Shown here: piece after piece, positions 40,658-48,881 of the stretch
Layout: each line of letters starts with the position of its first letter
How positions within the stretch are numbered: the stretch's first letter is position 1
Assembly: GCA_018780265.1 (NCBI GenBank)
Contig: JADMJV010000001.1
Location: 1 to 50,361 of the forward strand
DNA: 50,361 nucleotides
Source of the DNA: a bacterium
Lineage (GTDB): Bacteria > Vulcanimicrobiota > Xenobia > Xenobiales > JADMJV01
Reading direction: 5' to 3'
The notes under the pieces: generated by a model
The model's input: only the letters and a program-made list of their open reading frames with translations
Database searches by the model: none
What the model was told of the DNA's origin: nothing
Position numbers and translations under genes: made by a program

Positions 40658-42991
40658 TCAGTCCCCCTTCACTTTCGAGCGGTATTTGGCGGTGTAGTTG
40701 GGCTTGAAGTTGCGGAAATTGTCGTCAAATACCGCCTGCAGATAGACCTTGTCGGTTCCGTCCAGGTAGACTTTGGTCTTGGCGTCGGTGCCCGAAGGGC
40801 GCAAGCACAGGTCGCGGAGCTTGCCACCGGGCGCAAACCAGAACTGGAGCCCATCCGACCAGCGGTCTACACGCTCGAGCCGGGCCCACTCCGAGGCCAT
40901 TCCAGGCATGGCCTCGCTCAGCAACTCGCGCAGTTCGGTGGGCGAGACGTTGCCGGCCAGGTGCACCTCGATCAGGTCGGTGAAGAAGGCGTTGAACTCG
41001 ACCCGTTCTTGAATGCCGGCCTTTTTGGCTTTGGCCAGTTCGGTGGGGTCAAAAATCGCTTCGTTGTAGTGCACGATATCGCCGCGCGACTCCATCGGGT
41101 TGGCGATGGCGTTGTCGTGGAAAACCTGCTGAAGGTAGTTGTGCAGATAGTAGTGTTGGGGATTGCTCGACTGCTCGGCCTCCAGCCACAGGCGCGAAGC
41201 CAGCGAAACGGCCGAGACACAGGCCTCACCGCTGCTCTTTTCGCGCATGCCCAGAACTTTTTCGCCCATCATGTTGTAAATGGGACGGCTGGGACCGCCG
41301 ATTTTCCCTCCGCTCTCCTCGCCTGCGTGATGCAGCTTGGGGTTGGGGCCGATGGCAATGGCTTCGCCCAATTCGTTCTTTACCTCGATGGGGCCGCCCC
41401 GGGCCACACCCGCTTCCACCTGACGGACGACCGCGGCGATCTCCTTGAAGCCTACCGGCACTCTGACCACCGGAATGTGGTGACGGGCTGCCCATTCGTC
41501 CCAAGAGAGGGCAGAAACATAGGTATGCACGTCAAAGTTGCTGTAGTTTTTCCAACTGCCATCTTGCTCGGCCACCACCCGGTCGTTTTCGGCCAGCAGC
41601 AAGAAAAACTGATTGGGGCTGTAGAGGGCAAAAGTGCGCCCGCCCATGTCCAAAGAGGTGATGCCCAGAGCAGTCAATTTTGATTTCTCAGTGGCCGGCA
41701 CCAACTGGCCTACCACGAAACGGTCGGAGTCTGGATCTACGTTGAAAATCATCTGGCCATCGGGGGCCTCGCTCAGCAGCCGGTCGTAACCGGCGCTCTG
41801 CACCACGATGGGCAAACTGGCGTCGACCGAATCGTGAAGCACTTCGTATTCGTCGCTGCCCTTTTTCTGAGCCACTCGGAATCCGATATTGTGAAAGAAA
41901 GGGTCTTCTTCAGTGCGCATCCAGCCGCCCTCGAAAGCCTTGTCGATGCCCAAATCGTGCATGACGGGGTAGATGGTGCGGTATCCGGCACCCCCGAAAA
42001 AGTCGAGATTGAGGCGTAGCCTGGCAGCGATGGCCTGATGGATGGTGGCCAGGGCTGCATTGGAAGCCGGGCCCTGGCGCAGATAGTTGGCATAGAGTCT
42101 GGCCATACGCGGATAGGTGAGCGTGAAGTGCAGATGGGGGTCGTCCAGAGCGGCCAGTTTGACCGTGAAACCGTCCGTCTCGATTTCCGTGAGAATCGCG
42201 TAGAGATGCTCAACGATACGCGCATAGAGCGGTGGAAGGTATTGGGCTCCGTCGGGCGCCAGAATCTTATCCGACTGCTTCTGCGGGGCGCCGTGACTGG
42301 AGGTAAAGTAGTCGCCCCCCGACATTCCCAGCAGGTAGGTGAGAAAGCTCCACATGAAAATGGTGGACGTGTCGCGGAAAGCTTTATCGGGAGTTACAAA
42401 GACGTGCAGGCCTCGGGCCGCATAGATGCGGCTCATCAGGCCGACATACATGGGGGTGTTGGAGCGCACCTCGCCGCCCACCATGCGCAGCGGATTGGAG
42501 CGCGCAAAGTCGATGGCCTGGCTGAGGGGTCGTTCAAAGATCTCTTCGATCAGTTGGACATTGTCGCTACCCAGTTGCGCTTTTACCTCGTCAACACTCA
42601 GGTTGGGAAGAGCGGCCACACGCTCAGCCTGCAATTCTTTCGCCAGTCTGCCTAGCGATTCGGCCAGCAGGGCAAAGATGTACTGGTTGATGCGGTAGCG
42701 CGAATCCCAGCTGCACAGCACGTTCTGGTTCTCGCGCACACCGGCCGTGGAAACTTTGGCTTCGGCGGCAAATTCGTCGATCTGCTTGCGCAGTTCAATT
42801 TGCCGGGCCACCTCGGGGGTGAACACAAAACGGCTGGCCTCGGGCCTGTCGAGGGCGAAAGGAGGGTGCTGACTGATGTTGCCGTGCTCCGCCTCGTAGG
42901 TTTCTAAGCTGCGGCGGGTTTGTTCCAAGTAGTATTCGCGCATCTGCGCCGGGGTCATCTGGGGCGAAACCTGTCCCTGTAATTGAGCCAT
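40658..42991 (-). CDS. phosphohexomutase-family protein, unusually long
   Basis: 777-aa alpha-D-phosphohexomutase. Four active-site loops are visible: phosphoserine loop TSSHGAPQ (230-237), metal loop DPDSDR (419-424), sugar loop EESGGKIGG (558-566), and phosphate loop RPSGT (731-735). Ordinary phosphoglucomutases and phosphomannomutases are 450-580 aa; here the extra length is about 100 residues at the N terminus and insertions between loops. The serine loop (GAPQ in place of NPP or similar) is atypical. ATG 42991 has AGGAGGA four bases upstream. It probably interconverts sugar phosphates, but the substrate is uncertain. It is followed by the 11-residue repeat gene. Confidence 0.85.
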   Translation of the reverse strand: MAQLQGQVSPQMTPAQMREYYLEQTRRSLETYEAEHGNISQHPPFALDRPEASRFVFTPEVARQIELRKQIDEFAAEAKVSTAGVRENQNVLCSWDSRYRINQYIFALLAESLGRLAKELQAERVAALPNLSVDEVKAQLGSDNVQLIEEIFERPLSQAIDFARSNPLRMVGGEVRSNTPMYVGLMSRIYAARGLHVFVTPDKAFRDTSTIFMWSFLTYLLGMSGGDYFTSSHGAPQKQSDKILAPDGAQYLPPLYARIVEHLYAILTEIETDGFTVKLAALDDPHLHFTLTYPRMARLYANYLRQGPASNAALATIHQAIAARLRLNLDFFGGAGYRTIYPVMHDLGIDKAFEGGWMRTEEDPFFHNIGFRVAQKKGSDEYEVLHDSVDASLPIVVQSAGYDRLLSEAPDGQMIFNVDPDSDRFVVGQLVPATEKSKLTALGITSLDMGGRTFALYSPNQFFLLLAENDRVVAEQDGSWKNYSNFDVHTYVSALSWDEWAARHHIPVVRVPVGFKEIAAVVRQVEAGVARGGPIEVKNELGEAIAIGPNPKLHHAGEESGGKIGGPSRPIYNMMGEKVLGMREKSSGEACVSAVSLASRLWLEAEQSSNPQHYYLHNYLQQVFHDNAIANPMESRGDIVHYNEAIFDPTELAKAKKAGIQERVEFNAFFTDLIEVHLAGNVSPTELRELLSEAMPGMASEWARLERVDRWSDGLQFWFAPGGKLRDLCLRPSGTDAKTKVYLDGTDKVYLQAVFDDNFRNFKPNYTAKYRSKVKGD

Positions 42992-43117
42992 TATGTCCTC
43001 CTGCTTGGGGGAGAGTTTTGTCGTTCGCTTCAGCGTCCCCTGCCACACTTCACCCCCAGGACTTTGGGGGGCGGCGATAAACTAACTTGTGAATTTCCGA
43101 TTCCGGCTGGAGGTCCT

Positions 43118-43744
43118 ATGAAGAGAGCGTATTGGTTAGTGGTGGCGGCGGTGCCGCTGCTGTTGTGGATGTTGAGCAAAGGCGGCGCCCCAGAGGAGCG
43201 CAAGGAACAACCGGCCCCTCCGCCGCCTGCGGAGCCTCCTAAAGAGGAAGCGAAACCCGACGAGGCTACCCCCGCCCAAGCTGCTCCGGTTGCCGAAGCA
43301 GCGCCTGTGGTCGAGGCGGCGCCCGTCGCCGAGGCTGAGCCTGTCGTTGAGCCTGTCGTTGAGCCAGCACCCGCGCCTGTCGCTGAGCCGGTGACCGCCC
43401 CCGTTGCCGATCCGCCGCAATCTGAACCGGTGGCGGAAGCTCCCGTGACCGAGGACCCAGCGGGGGTTGCCGAAGCTTCGCTGGACGCCATCCAGTTGAT
43501 AGACTCCAAAGACCAGTCTTTTCAGGCAAGTTTGCTAGAACTCGATGCGAAGTCGGCCACCGTGCGTTGTTCCCAGACTTTGGGTAGCGAGGAGAGGGTG
43601 CGCCTGGTGCTTCCTTTCGGCGGTCAGTCCCTTACGGTCAACGCCCAACTGGTGGAAGCGGACGGCGACGTTCTCAAATTCAAAGTCATGACCATGAAGG
43701 CGGGCCAGAAGAAGCGTTTCGAGGAATACCTGAGTCAACGATAG
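43118..43744 (+). CDS. membrane-anchored protein with Ala/Pro/Glu linker and PilZ-like domain
   Basis: 208-aa protein. A single transmembrane helix at about 5-21 (or uncleaved signal) is followed by a long linker (23-118) of Glu, Ala, Val and Pro built from short PVAE/PVVE repeats. The C-terminal 85 residues (DAIQLIDSKDQSFQASLLELDAKSATVRC.. LRV..) have the strand pattern of PilZ domains but lack the RxxxR cyclic-di-GMP motif. ATG 43118 has GGAGG behind a 5-base spacer. It is divergent from the phosphohexomutase. The linker probably spans periplasm or wall. Confidence 0.65.
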   Translation: MKRAYWLVVAAVPLLLWMLSKGGAPEERKEQPAPPPPAEPPKEEAKPDEATPAQAAPVAEAAPVVEAAPVAEAEPVVEPVVEPAPAPVAEPVTAPVADPPQSEPVAEAPVTEDPAGVAEASLDAIQLIDSKDQSFQASLLELDAKSATVRCSQTLGSEERVRLVLPFGGQSLTVNAQLVEADGDVLKFKVMTMKAGQKKRFEEYLSQR

Positions 43745-43756
43745 AGCGGCTGGGCC

Positions 43757-44401
43757 GTGATAGTGCAGTTACCCGATCCCGAAAGCCTGGAGAGACTTTG
43801 TCGCTCCCTGGCCATGCTGGACGCAATTCTTATGCCCGATTGGGAATACCGCTACTACTCGTTCAACAGTTCCTGGGGGAGCGGCCAGCGGATGGCCTCC
43901 ATGCGCAATGGCCAGGGAGACAGTTGGTTCATCCTTTGGCGCGATCCCTATGTGTTTTTAAAAGGGTTTGACCACGAAAGCTCTTGCCGAAGTCTCAGCC
44001 AGCCAGACGCGGCCGTGCTGGGCCCGGTTGCACTTTTGCGAGAGCAGGTCCCGTCCGTATTTGCTCCAGAGCTAAGCGAACCGGCCTTTATGATGGAGGA
44101 TACCACCTTCTGCCGGTGGTGGCTGAACGGCCAGTGGCATAAAACAGCTGAGGAGCCCGGCCAGCGGGCCTGCGCTGAGGAAATGCTGGGCGTTCTGGAC
44201 GGTAACCCCGAAACCTATCAGCGCTGGGCTGAGAGCTACTTCGACGATGGGAGTCCTGCCCTGGAGCCCGTGCGACAAGTTTATCTCCACGCAGCACTCA
44301 CGGAGTCACTGGTTGCGGCCATCAATCCAGACGTCAGCCTGGACAGCCTGCAAGAGGACGCGCGGGAAATCGGCTATCCCATGGGGACGGTCGCCAACTG
44401 A
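43757..44401 (+). CDS. hypothetical protein, 214 aa
   Basis: Soluble protein. The segment YRYYSFNSSWGSGQRMASMRNGQGDSWFILW, then FLKGFDHESSC, and later FMMEDTTFCRWW, recalls a widespread uncharacterised bacterial family with no established role; some members resemble immunity or stress proteins. No signal peptide. The start GTG 43757 lies 12 bases after the upstream stop, so it is cotranscribed with the PilZ-like protein. Its 3' end overlaps the convergent HicB-like gene by 28 bases. Confidence 0.65.
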   Translation: MIVQLPDPESLERLCRSLAMLDAILMPDWEYRYYSFNSSWGSGQRMASMRNGQGDSWFILWRDPYVFLKGFDHESSCRSLSQPDAAVLGPVALLREQVPSVFAPELSEPAFMMEDTTFCRWWLNGQWHKTAEEPGQRACAEEMLGVLDGNPETYQRWAESYFDDGSPALEPVRQVYLHAALTESLVAAINPDVSLDSLQEDAREIGYPMGTVAN

Positions 44402-44625
44402 AGTTTAGCTTGCTCGAGGTTACGACTTGGCAGAGGTCTGCCAGCATCGTCGTGCAAAACCAGCCAGGTATCCACCAGGTCCACCGCCATCTTGCGAGCC
44501 TCCGCCAGAGTGGCCGCGCAGGTGACCCCAACCCCACCCTGTTCAGCTAAACCTGGAATGGTAACAGTAAACATTTCCGGGCACTCCTCGAGGGGGTCGG
44601 CCTCAAAGTAAGCGGGGAATTCCAT
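44374..44625 (-). CDS. HicB-family antitoxin-like protein
   Basis: 83-aa HicB-like protein (RNase-H-type fold): FTVTIPGLAEQGGVGVTCAATLAEARKMAVDLV and a closing GRPLP segment. HicB proteins neutralise HicA toxins, but no HicA is adjacent; such orphan HicB proteins are frequent. ATG 44625 has GAGGAGG 10 bases upstream, lying within the remnant of a transposase gene, so the antitoxin appears to rely on sequence left by the insertion. The tail overlaps the convergent hypothetical gene. Confidence 0.75.
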   Translation of the reverse strand: MEFPAYFEADPLEECPEMFTVTIPGLAEQGGVGVTCAATLAEARKMAVDLVDTWLVLHDDAGRPLPSRNLEQAKLQLATVPMG

Positions 44626-44626
44626 G

Positions 44627-44905
44627 CTATCCAACCTCCTCGACCTGGGGGGCGGCTCGGGGCGGAGAGTAACGGACCTCGCCGGTGGATTCGACGTAGG
44701 ACAGGTGTTTGAGCGGTAGTGCGGGACGGAGGATGTAGTTCAGAACCCTTTGGAGCCGAGGCCGGTCCCCGGGCTGGCTGATGGGGTCGCCGATAAATGC
44801 TGAAAATCCCGACCGATCCAGAGGCCAGGACTCGAGAAGGTTGGTGGTGTCAGCCTGCAGGCAGCGTCGAGCGACCAACGATTTGAGAATGGAGTGACGC
44901 AACTG
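44627..44905 (-). pseudogene. IS91/Y2-type transposase remnant
   Basis: In the frame ending at 44627 the sequence ILKSLVARRCL..LLESWPL.. SGFSAFIGDPI.. RLQRVLNYILRPALPLKHLSY matches the C-terminal region of IS91/IS801-type (Y2) transposases. The frame is open to 45238 upstream, but that part does not resemble the family. The remaining C-terminal part is cut off immediately before the HicB start. A full transposase would be about 400 residues. Confidence 0.65.
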
Positions 44906-45832
44906 GCCATTTCTGTTGCGTGTCAAGCCCCAGCCTTCAATCGTAGGTTCTATCGAGGTTTGCTTCGGTCTACCTTCGGCGCCCCGTGGCCAGAACGTCT
45001 GTTTGAAGTCAAGGCAAATGCGTAGCGGACCACGTCTGTTGCCAGATTGCGCCGGTCTGGTAGTCGAGATTCTCACCCCGTTGGACCGTCCATTTGCGAG
45101 AACGGACGGTGGGTCACAGCGAGAGCCGGTGGCTTGGTGGGTTCGCCTTCCCAAGGTAGCCTCAAGCTGACGAGGGATCGGCATCAGGGCTCGTCTTGAG
45201 GACAGGTCCTGAATCAGAGCGAGTTGACCCTGGATCACCTGGTCGTGGCGCTTTTATGTCCTCGGTGAGGGCGGTCTCATTGTAACGGAAGGTTTCCCCC
45301 CGAGTGAGCATGCACCAGATGGCCCTCAGTCAGACTGGAGGGGGGGTTACGATCTCCTACCACTTCCCGCGCTCCGTGCTTTGCTACGCGTCGGGCGGGC
45401 GCCCATTCTCTATGTTGGCCATCGCCGTACTGCTGGCTCCTGGTGCTCGAACGGAAAAGCTAGTCCCGTTCTCTCTCGTGGTTTTTTCCTTGCCGCTCCG
45501 GCTCTTTCTCGCGCTCCTTTTGTCCTTTCTCGCGCAATTTTTCAGACAGACGCGACCATCGTCGCTCCCTTGATCTTTGCTTACGTGATGGCCGACACGC
45601 CCGTGGAAACGGTCGCTCGGAAGAGCAACGGGATGTGCTCATCGATGCTCAACTCCTCGTTGAAGACCGCCGCCAGGGTCTAAACCCTGGACTATATCGG
45701 TCCCTTTGTTAACTCGAACGCACCAACTTGTTAAGAGCCCGCCAAGTGCGGGCTCTTTGCATTTTCTTTCAACTTCTGTTCAGGGTGCCAATGCTAAGGT
45801 AATGACATCGAACGAAGGTGAGGCTCAAGAAA
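44906..45832. other. decayed intergenic region, no supportable gene
   Basis: Frames of 60-100 codons are present but show no protein-like composition. A TTCTCGCGC-rich tract around 45480-45545 and a 7-bp hairpin CCAGGGT..ACCCTGG at 45673-45690 are seen. A terminator-like stem is at 45733-45757. Likely remains of insertion sequences. Confidence 0.5.
45733..45757 (+). terminator. terminator-like hairpin
   Basis: A perfect 10-bp stem AAGAGCCCGC (45733-45742) and GCGGGCTCTT (45748-45757) with a 5-base loop, followed by TTTGCATTTTC on one side. It could end transcription from a lost gene upstream and shield the nuclease gene at 45833. Confidence 0.65.
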
Positions 45833-46807
45833 ATGGTAGCAACCGCAGGCACTAATGTCAGGTTTACGGTGGGCAACCAGAATGCCCACAACATGTTCAA
45901 CAAAGAAGATATTGTACCGGGTAGCAGAACTCGCCCGAAGAGTGAGAACTCCAAAGAAGCTCTGGGCTGGGCGATCGACCGCGGCAATTGCGACACCTGG
46001 TCGTTACAGGAACTGTCCTCGGAAAAGACGCTCAACGGTTGGCTGACGGACACTGGCCTCGCCCAGAAATACCCGCACGTGGCACTCGTGCCGGGTAACA
46101 GCACCCGCGGCATCAACGTAGGTATTATTTCGAAATACCCTATCGTTCACGTAGAGTCCCACAAGGATACGAAGTTTCCCCTGGCCGACGGTTCCGGCAA
46201 CACCGGCTTCAGCCGTGACCTGCTCCGCGCCGACATCGACGTCGATGGCGACAAGATCGCCGACGTCAGCGTTTATAACACCCACTCCAAGTCCCGCCTC
46301 ACCTCCGAAACCGGAGTCAGCTCGGATATGCAGCGGCTGAGTGAAGCGAAAGCGATACGCGATATCGTCATGGCGGAGATGAAGGAGTTTCCGGGTCGTC
46401 ACTGGGTGGTCACCGGCGACCTGAACGATGAGTGCACTGATCCATCCGTTCAGGCCTTGCTGGATTCGGAAGGCAAAGACCCCTGGCGTGACAGCCTCGA
46501 CCACCTGGCCCCCGAGGACCGCAAGACCTGGCCGGCCAGCCCGAAACCGAACAAGTGGGGTCACCTGCCCGCTCACTTCGACCACGTGATTTACGATGCC
46601 GACAACTCCAAGCTGGTCAGCTCAAAGATTCTCGACTACAACCTGCACAAGGACGGGTTCTACCAGTCCTGGGGCTCTGACCACAAGGGCGTGAAGGCCG
46701 AATTCGAAATCACGCCGAGCGGCGGCGGAAAGCTTCCGCTGCTGGAAACCATCTCTGAGCTCGTCACCACGAAACCGGAGCAAAAAGGCGGCAAGCCTCC
46801 CGCTTAA
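45833..46807 (+). CDS. endonuclease/exonuclease/phosphatase family protein without signal peptide
   Basis: 324-aa EEP-fold hydrolase. Catalytic-site residues are visible: Asn in GNQNAHN, Glu60 in SLQE, Asp196 and Asn198 in GDLND, and Asp283-His284 in GSDHKG. The family includes DNases, phosphodiesterases and sphingomyelinases; the overall match, including THSKS, resembles extracellular nucleases. No signal peptide precedes the fold. ATG 45833 has GAGG at a 9-base spacing; GTG 45818 is an alternative. It stands alone between two hairpins, so probably transcribed by itself. Confidence 0.82.
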   Translation: MVATAGTNVRFTVGNQNAHNMFNKEDIVPGSRTRPKSENSKEALGWAIDRGNCDTWSLQELSSEKTLNGWLTDTGLAQKYPHVALVPGNSTRGINVGIISKYPIVHVESHKDTKFPLADGSGNTGFSRDLLRADIDVDGDKIADVSVYNTHSKSRLTSETGVSSDMQRLSEAKAIRDIVMAEMKEFPGRHWVVTGDLNDECTDPSVQALLDSEGKDPWRDSLDHLAPEDRKTWPASPKPNKWGHLPAHFDHVIYDADNSKLVSSKILDYNLHKDGFYQSWGSDHKGVKAEFEITPSGGGKLPLLETISELVTTKPEQKGGKPPA

Positions 46808-46834
46808 CTACCCCTGATCGTTGATTCCGGTGAC

Positions 46835-46861
46835 TAGGGGGAGCTAACGCCCCCTACTTTT
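46835..46861 (+). terminator. probable terminator
   Basis: TAGGGGG (46835-46841) pairs with CCCCCTA (46850-46856) around an 8-base loop, followed by CTTTT. It stands 28 bases after the EEP nuclease stop. Confidence 0.55.
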
Positions 46862-46892
46862 GGCCTTACGTCTCCTCGCGATACGTAAGGCC
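46862..46892. repeat. 10-bp inverted repeat
   Basis: GGCCTTACGT (46862-46871, first base at 46862) and ACGTAAGGCC (46883-46892) flank 11 bases. It is directly next to the hairpin at 46835-46861, giving two consecutive stem-loops. The minus-strand small frame stops within it. Confidence 0.6.
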
Positions 46893-47027
46893 TCTTCGAT
46901 TTTGTTCGGCCATGTAGGCCTGGCGAATCAGTTCACGCACCTGCACCGGGTCCTTGACGTTTTCCAGGCGCACCTCAGGGTGCTCCAGGCTGCTGGTGAG
47001 CAGGCTGACGTCCCCGATGTTTGCCAT
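46866..47027 (-). CDS. possible small protein, 53 aa
   Basis: The frame from ATG 47027 reads MANIGDVSLLTSSLEHPEVRL.. then VQVRELIRQAYMAEQNRRGLTYREE, which looks like a real helical peptide. The ribosome site (GGCGAGAGA) is weak. The frame is open upstream to 47681 but that stretch is not protein-like. I do not know the family. It could be the C-terminal remains of a larger gene. Confidence 0.35.
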   Translation of the reverse strand: MANIGDVSLLTSSLEHPEVRLENVKDPVQVRELIRQAYMAEQNRRGLTYREET

Positions 47028-47917
47028 TCTCTCGCCTGGATGCTTTATAACGAGTTGCTCCCGGTTGCCATTCTGACTGCCTGGCCAGAGAGTTTTCTTC
47101 GCGCAACAGGCATGACAAAATGGCCGCCGCTGTTTTGCGCCTGCCTGAACTTGGGATACTGGTGATGACGACACCATTGGCACTCCGGGCGTTGAGCGAG
47201 AATCTAGACCGGCGGGGTAGCCCTGAAATCGTTTTTTTGTCGAATGCTTTAGCCTGTAGCCGCGAAGGCGGAGGTTAGAGGCTGCCTTCCAAATGACGCC
47301 AAGAGCTTGGTAGGCACCGGCATCCTCGGACTTATCTGCGACAGTCTTGCCGCCGGCCATGCCGCAATGGGTCACCGCTCCGAAATTGACTTTGTCAGCC
47401 AGAGGCAACCCGTTTGTCGGCCACGGTGGCTCCGGCTTCCCGAATCTCGAGATGTCCGGGGAGGGAGAAACGGATTTGCGACAAAAGCTCGTGATTCGGC
47501 CGGGTGGCCGGCGAGAGTATGGATACGGATACACGCGTTCGCCCACCGCTCGCAGGCGCAAGAACAGACCTCGCCAGCGCTGGCGGCATACTTCCTGGGG
47601 CAAAAGAAGGCTTTCAAGGTAATCGCGTCCTGTGTACCAGAACGGTCCGGCCTGATGGAGGTAGAGTTGGACCGGCGCCATGACCTTGTTGCGCGTGCCG
47701 ATTTCGCCGTCCAGTTCAGCAGCCTCCTAGTCCCCCAGGTTTGCCATACGCCTTTTTCATTGGTTCGCTGAGGTCTGTAAAATGGCCTGGTTATTGGGTT
47801 ATAGCGAGGGCTACTTCGGTTGAGTTCATGTCAGATCGGTCGGTTGGAGACCACCAGGAGACAACGGTTTGGGGGCGGCGCGAGGTTCGATGCATGCTGC
47901 GGCGAAAGGCTACCAAG
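47028..47917. other. intergenic region, no supportable gene
   Basis: About 890 bases. Frames on both strands (47307-47771 plus, 46866-47681 minus) are low-quality. The minus-strand N-terminal residues from 47681 (GPFWYTGRDYLESLLLPQEV) read somewhat like protein and might be a fragment of an unidentified gene. No repeat or RNA gene is evident. Confidence 0.4.
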
Positions 47918-48148
47918 ATGACTTACCAACGCGTTACGATTGATTCTGCACAGATGGGCGGCGTCCCCTGCATCCGCGGCCTGCGCATACCCGTGGCCGC
48001 GGTGGTGGCCATGGTTGCCGATGGGATGTCCCGCGACGAGATTCTAGCCTCTTACCCTGACCTGGAGCCCGGCGACATTCAGGAAGCACTCCACTTCGCG
48101 GCCGAGGCCGTCATGGAGCGTCAACTCCCCCTACAGCAAGCCAGTTGA
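47918..48148 (+). CDS. DUF433 antitoxin
   Basis: 76-aa DUF433 protein, helix-turn-helix type antitoxin: [24 protein letters not shown], then [18 protein letters not shown]. The family pairs with DUF5615 or other PIN-like toxins. ATG 47918 follows weak AAAGG; the frame is open upstream but begins with unrelated residues. The stop overlaps the TTG start of the toxin gene (TTGA). Confidence 0.88.
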   Translation: MTYQRVTIDSAQMGGVPCIRGLRIPVAAVVAMVADGMSRDEILASYPDLEPGDIQEALHFAAEAVMERQLPLQQAS

Positions 48149-48510
48149 AGTTTCTGATCGACAATGCACTCTCGCCCGTCCTGAGCGATGCCCTTCAGGC
48201 GGTTGGTTACGATTCCAGACACGTTCGGGACTACCAAATGCAGTCGGCCGCCGATGTGGACATCCTGGCTTGAGCCAAAATCGAGGAGCGCATCGTTGTT
48301 TCGGCGGATACCGACTTCGGGACTCTGCTTTCGCAGAGTGGACAATCTACCCCGTCCGCTATTTTGATTCGCCGGTTGGGGGACCGCCACCCGAGCAAGC
48401 AAGCGGCCATCCTGATAGCCAACCTACCGGCCCTTGAGGAAGACCTTTTAGCGGGCTCGGTAGCGGTCATTGACGAGAATCGAGTCCGGGTCCGCCGCCT
48501 GCCGCTCTAA
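48145..48510 (+). pseudogene. DUF5615 PIN-like toxin with in-frame TGA
   Basis: The frame from TTG 48145 gives [29 protein letters not shown], and later VVSADTDFGTLL, the N-terminal and active-site signature of DUF5615/PIN-like proteins, continuing to TAA 48508-48510 (122 codons). Codon 43 is TGA (48271-48273, between ILA and AKIEERIVV), where relatives have a residue such as Trp or Arg. Everything else is intact and in frame. It is therefore a recent nonsense mutation, or a readthrough case. The toxin is presumably inactive unless read through. Confidence 0.85.
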
Positions 48511-48659
48511 TTAAATACCCGGCGTGCAAAGTTCATAGCCACTTACGATTCGCTGGGCACCGTAGTGAGCCTGGATGCAACCGTCCTGGTAAGACCAAAT
48601 ACTGGAGAGGCTGGGTCCTCCTTCCTGTTCCACGGTCTCCGGCGTTCCCAGAAGTCTCG

Positions 48660-48881
48660 TCAGTTGGGCTTTGGTTGCCCCAATCGAATCTCGCTGGTTT
48701 CCTCAGGCGGAGTTGGTTTTCGGTCACTGTAGTAGTCTTCGAAATCGACGCTCGCTTTCTGCATCAACTCCTCAATGCTCCGTTTGGGGACCTTTTCTCC
48801 CGTAAACTCCAAAACTGACTCCAATGCCTCACTAAACGGCCCCTTCACGGCCTCGCGCACGACATGCCTTTGTAGTCCCAC
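48660..48881 (-). mobile_element. ISKra4-type transposase fragment
   Basis: A 73-residue frame reads VVREAVKGPFSEALESVLE, then EKVPKRSIEELMQKASVDFEDYYSDR and PEETSEI. This pattern (VPKR-x-x-E-E-L, ASxDFExFY) is characteristic of the middle of ISKra4-family transposases. It begins and ends abruptly; no terminal inverted repeats are seen. It lies against, and overlaps, the 3' end of the helicase gene, so an element inserted there and then decayed. Confidence 0.6.

Noticed and set aside
45304..45683. Overlapping 89- and 100-codon plus-strand frames
   Set aside because: No protein-like pattern; they cover a low-complexity CT-rich tract.
47307..47771. 154-codon plus-strand frame
   Set aside because: Composition is unlike protein and no ribosome site or motif supports it.
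48271..48273. TGA as a selenocysteine codon in the DUF5615 gene
   Set aside because: No selenocysteine is known in this family and no SECIS-like hairpin was seen just after the TGA; a nonsense mutation is simpler.
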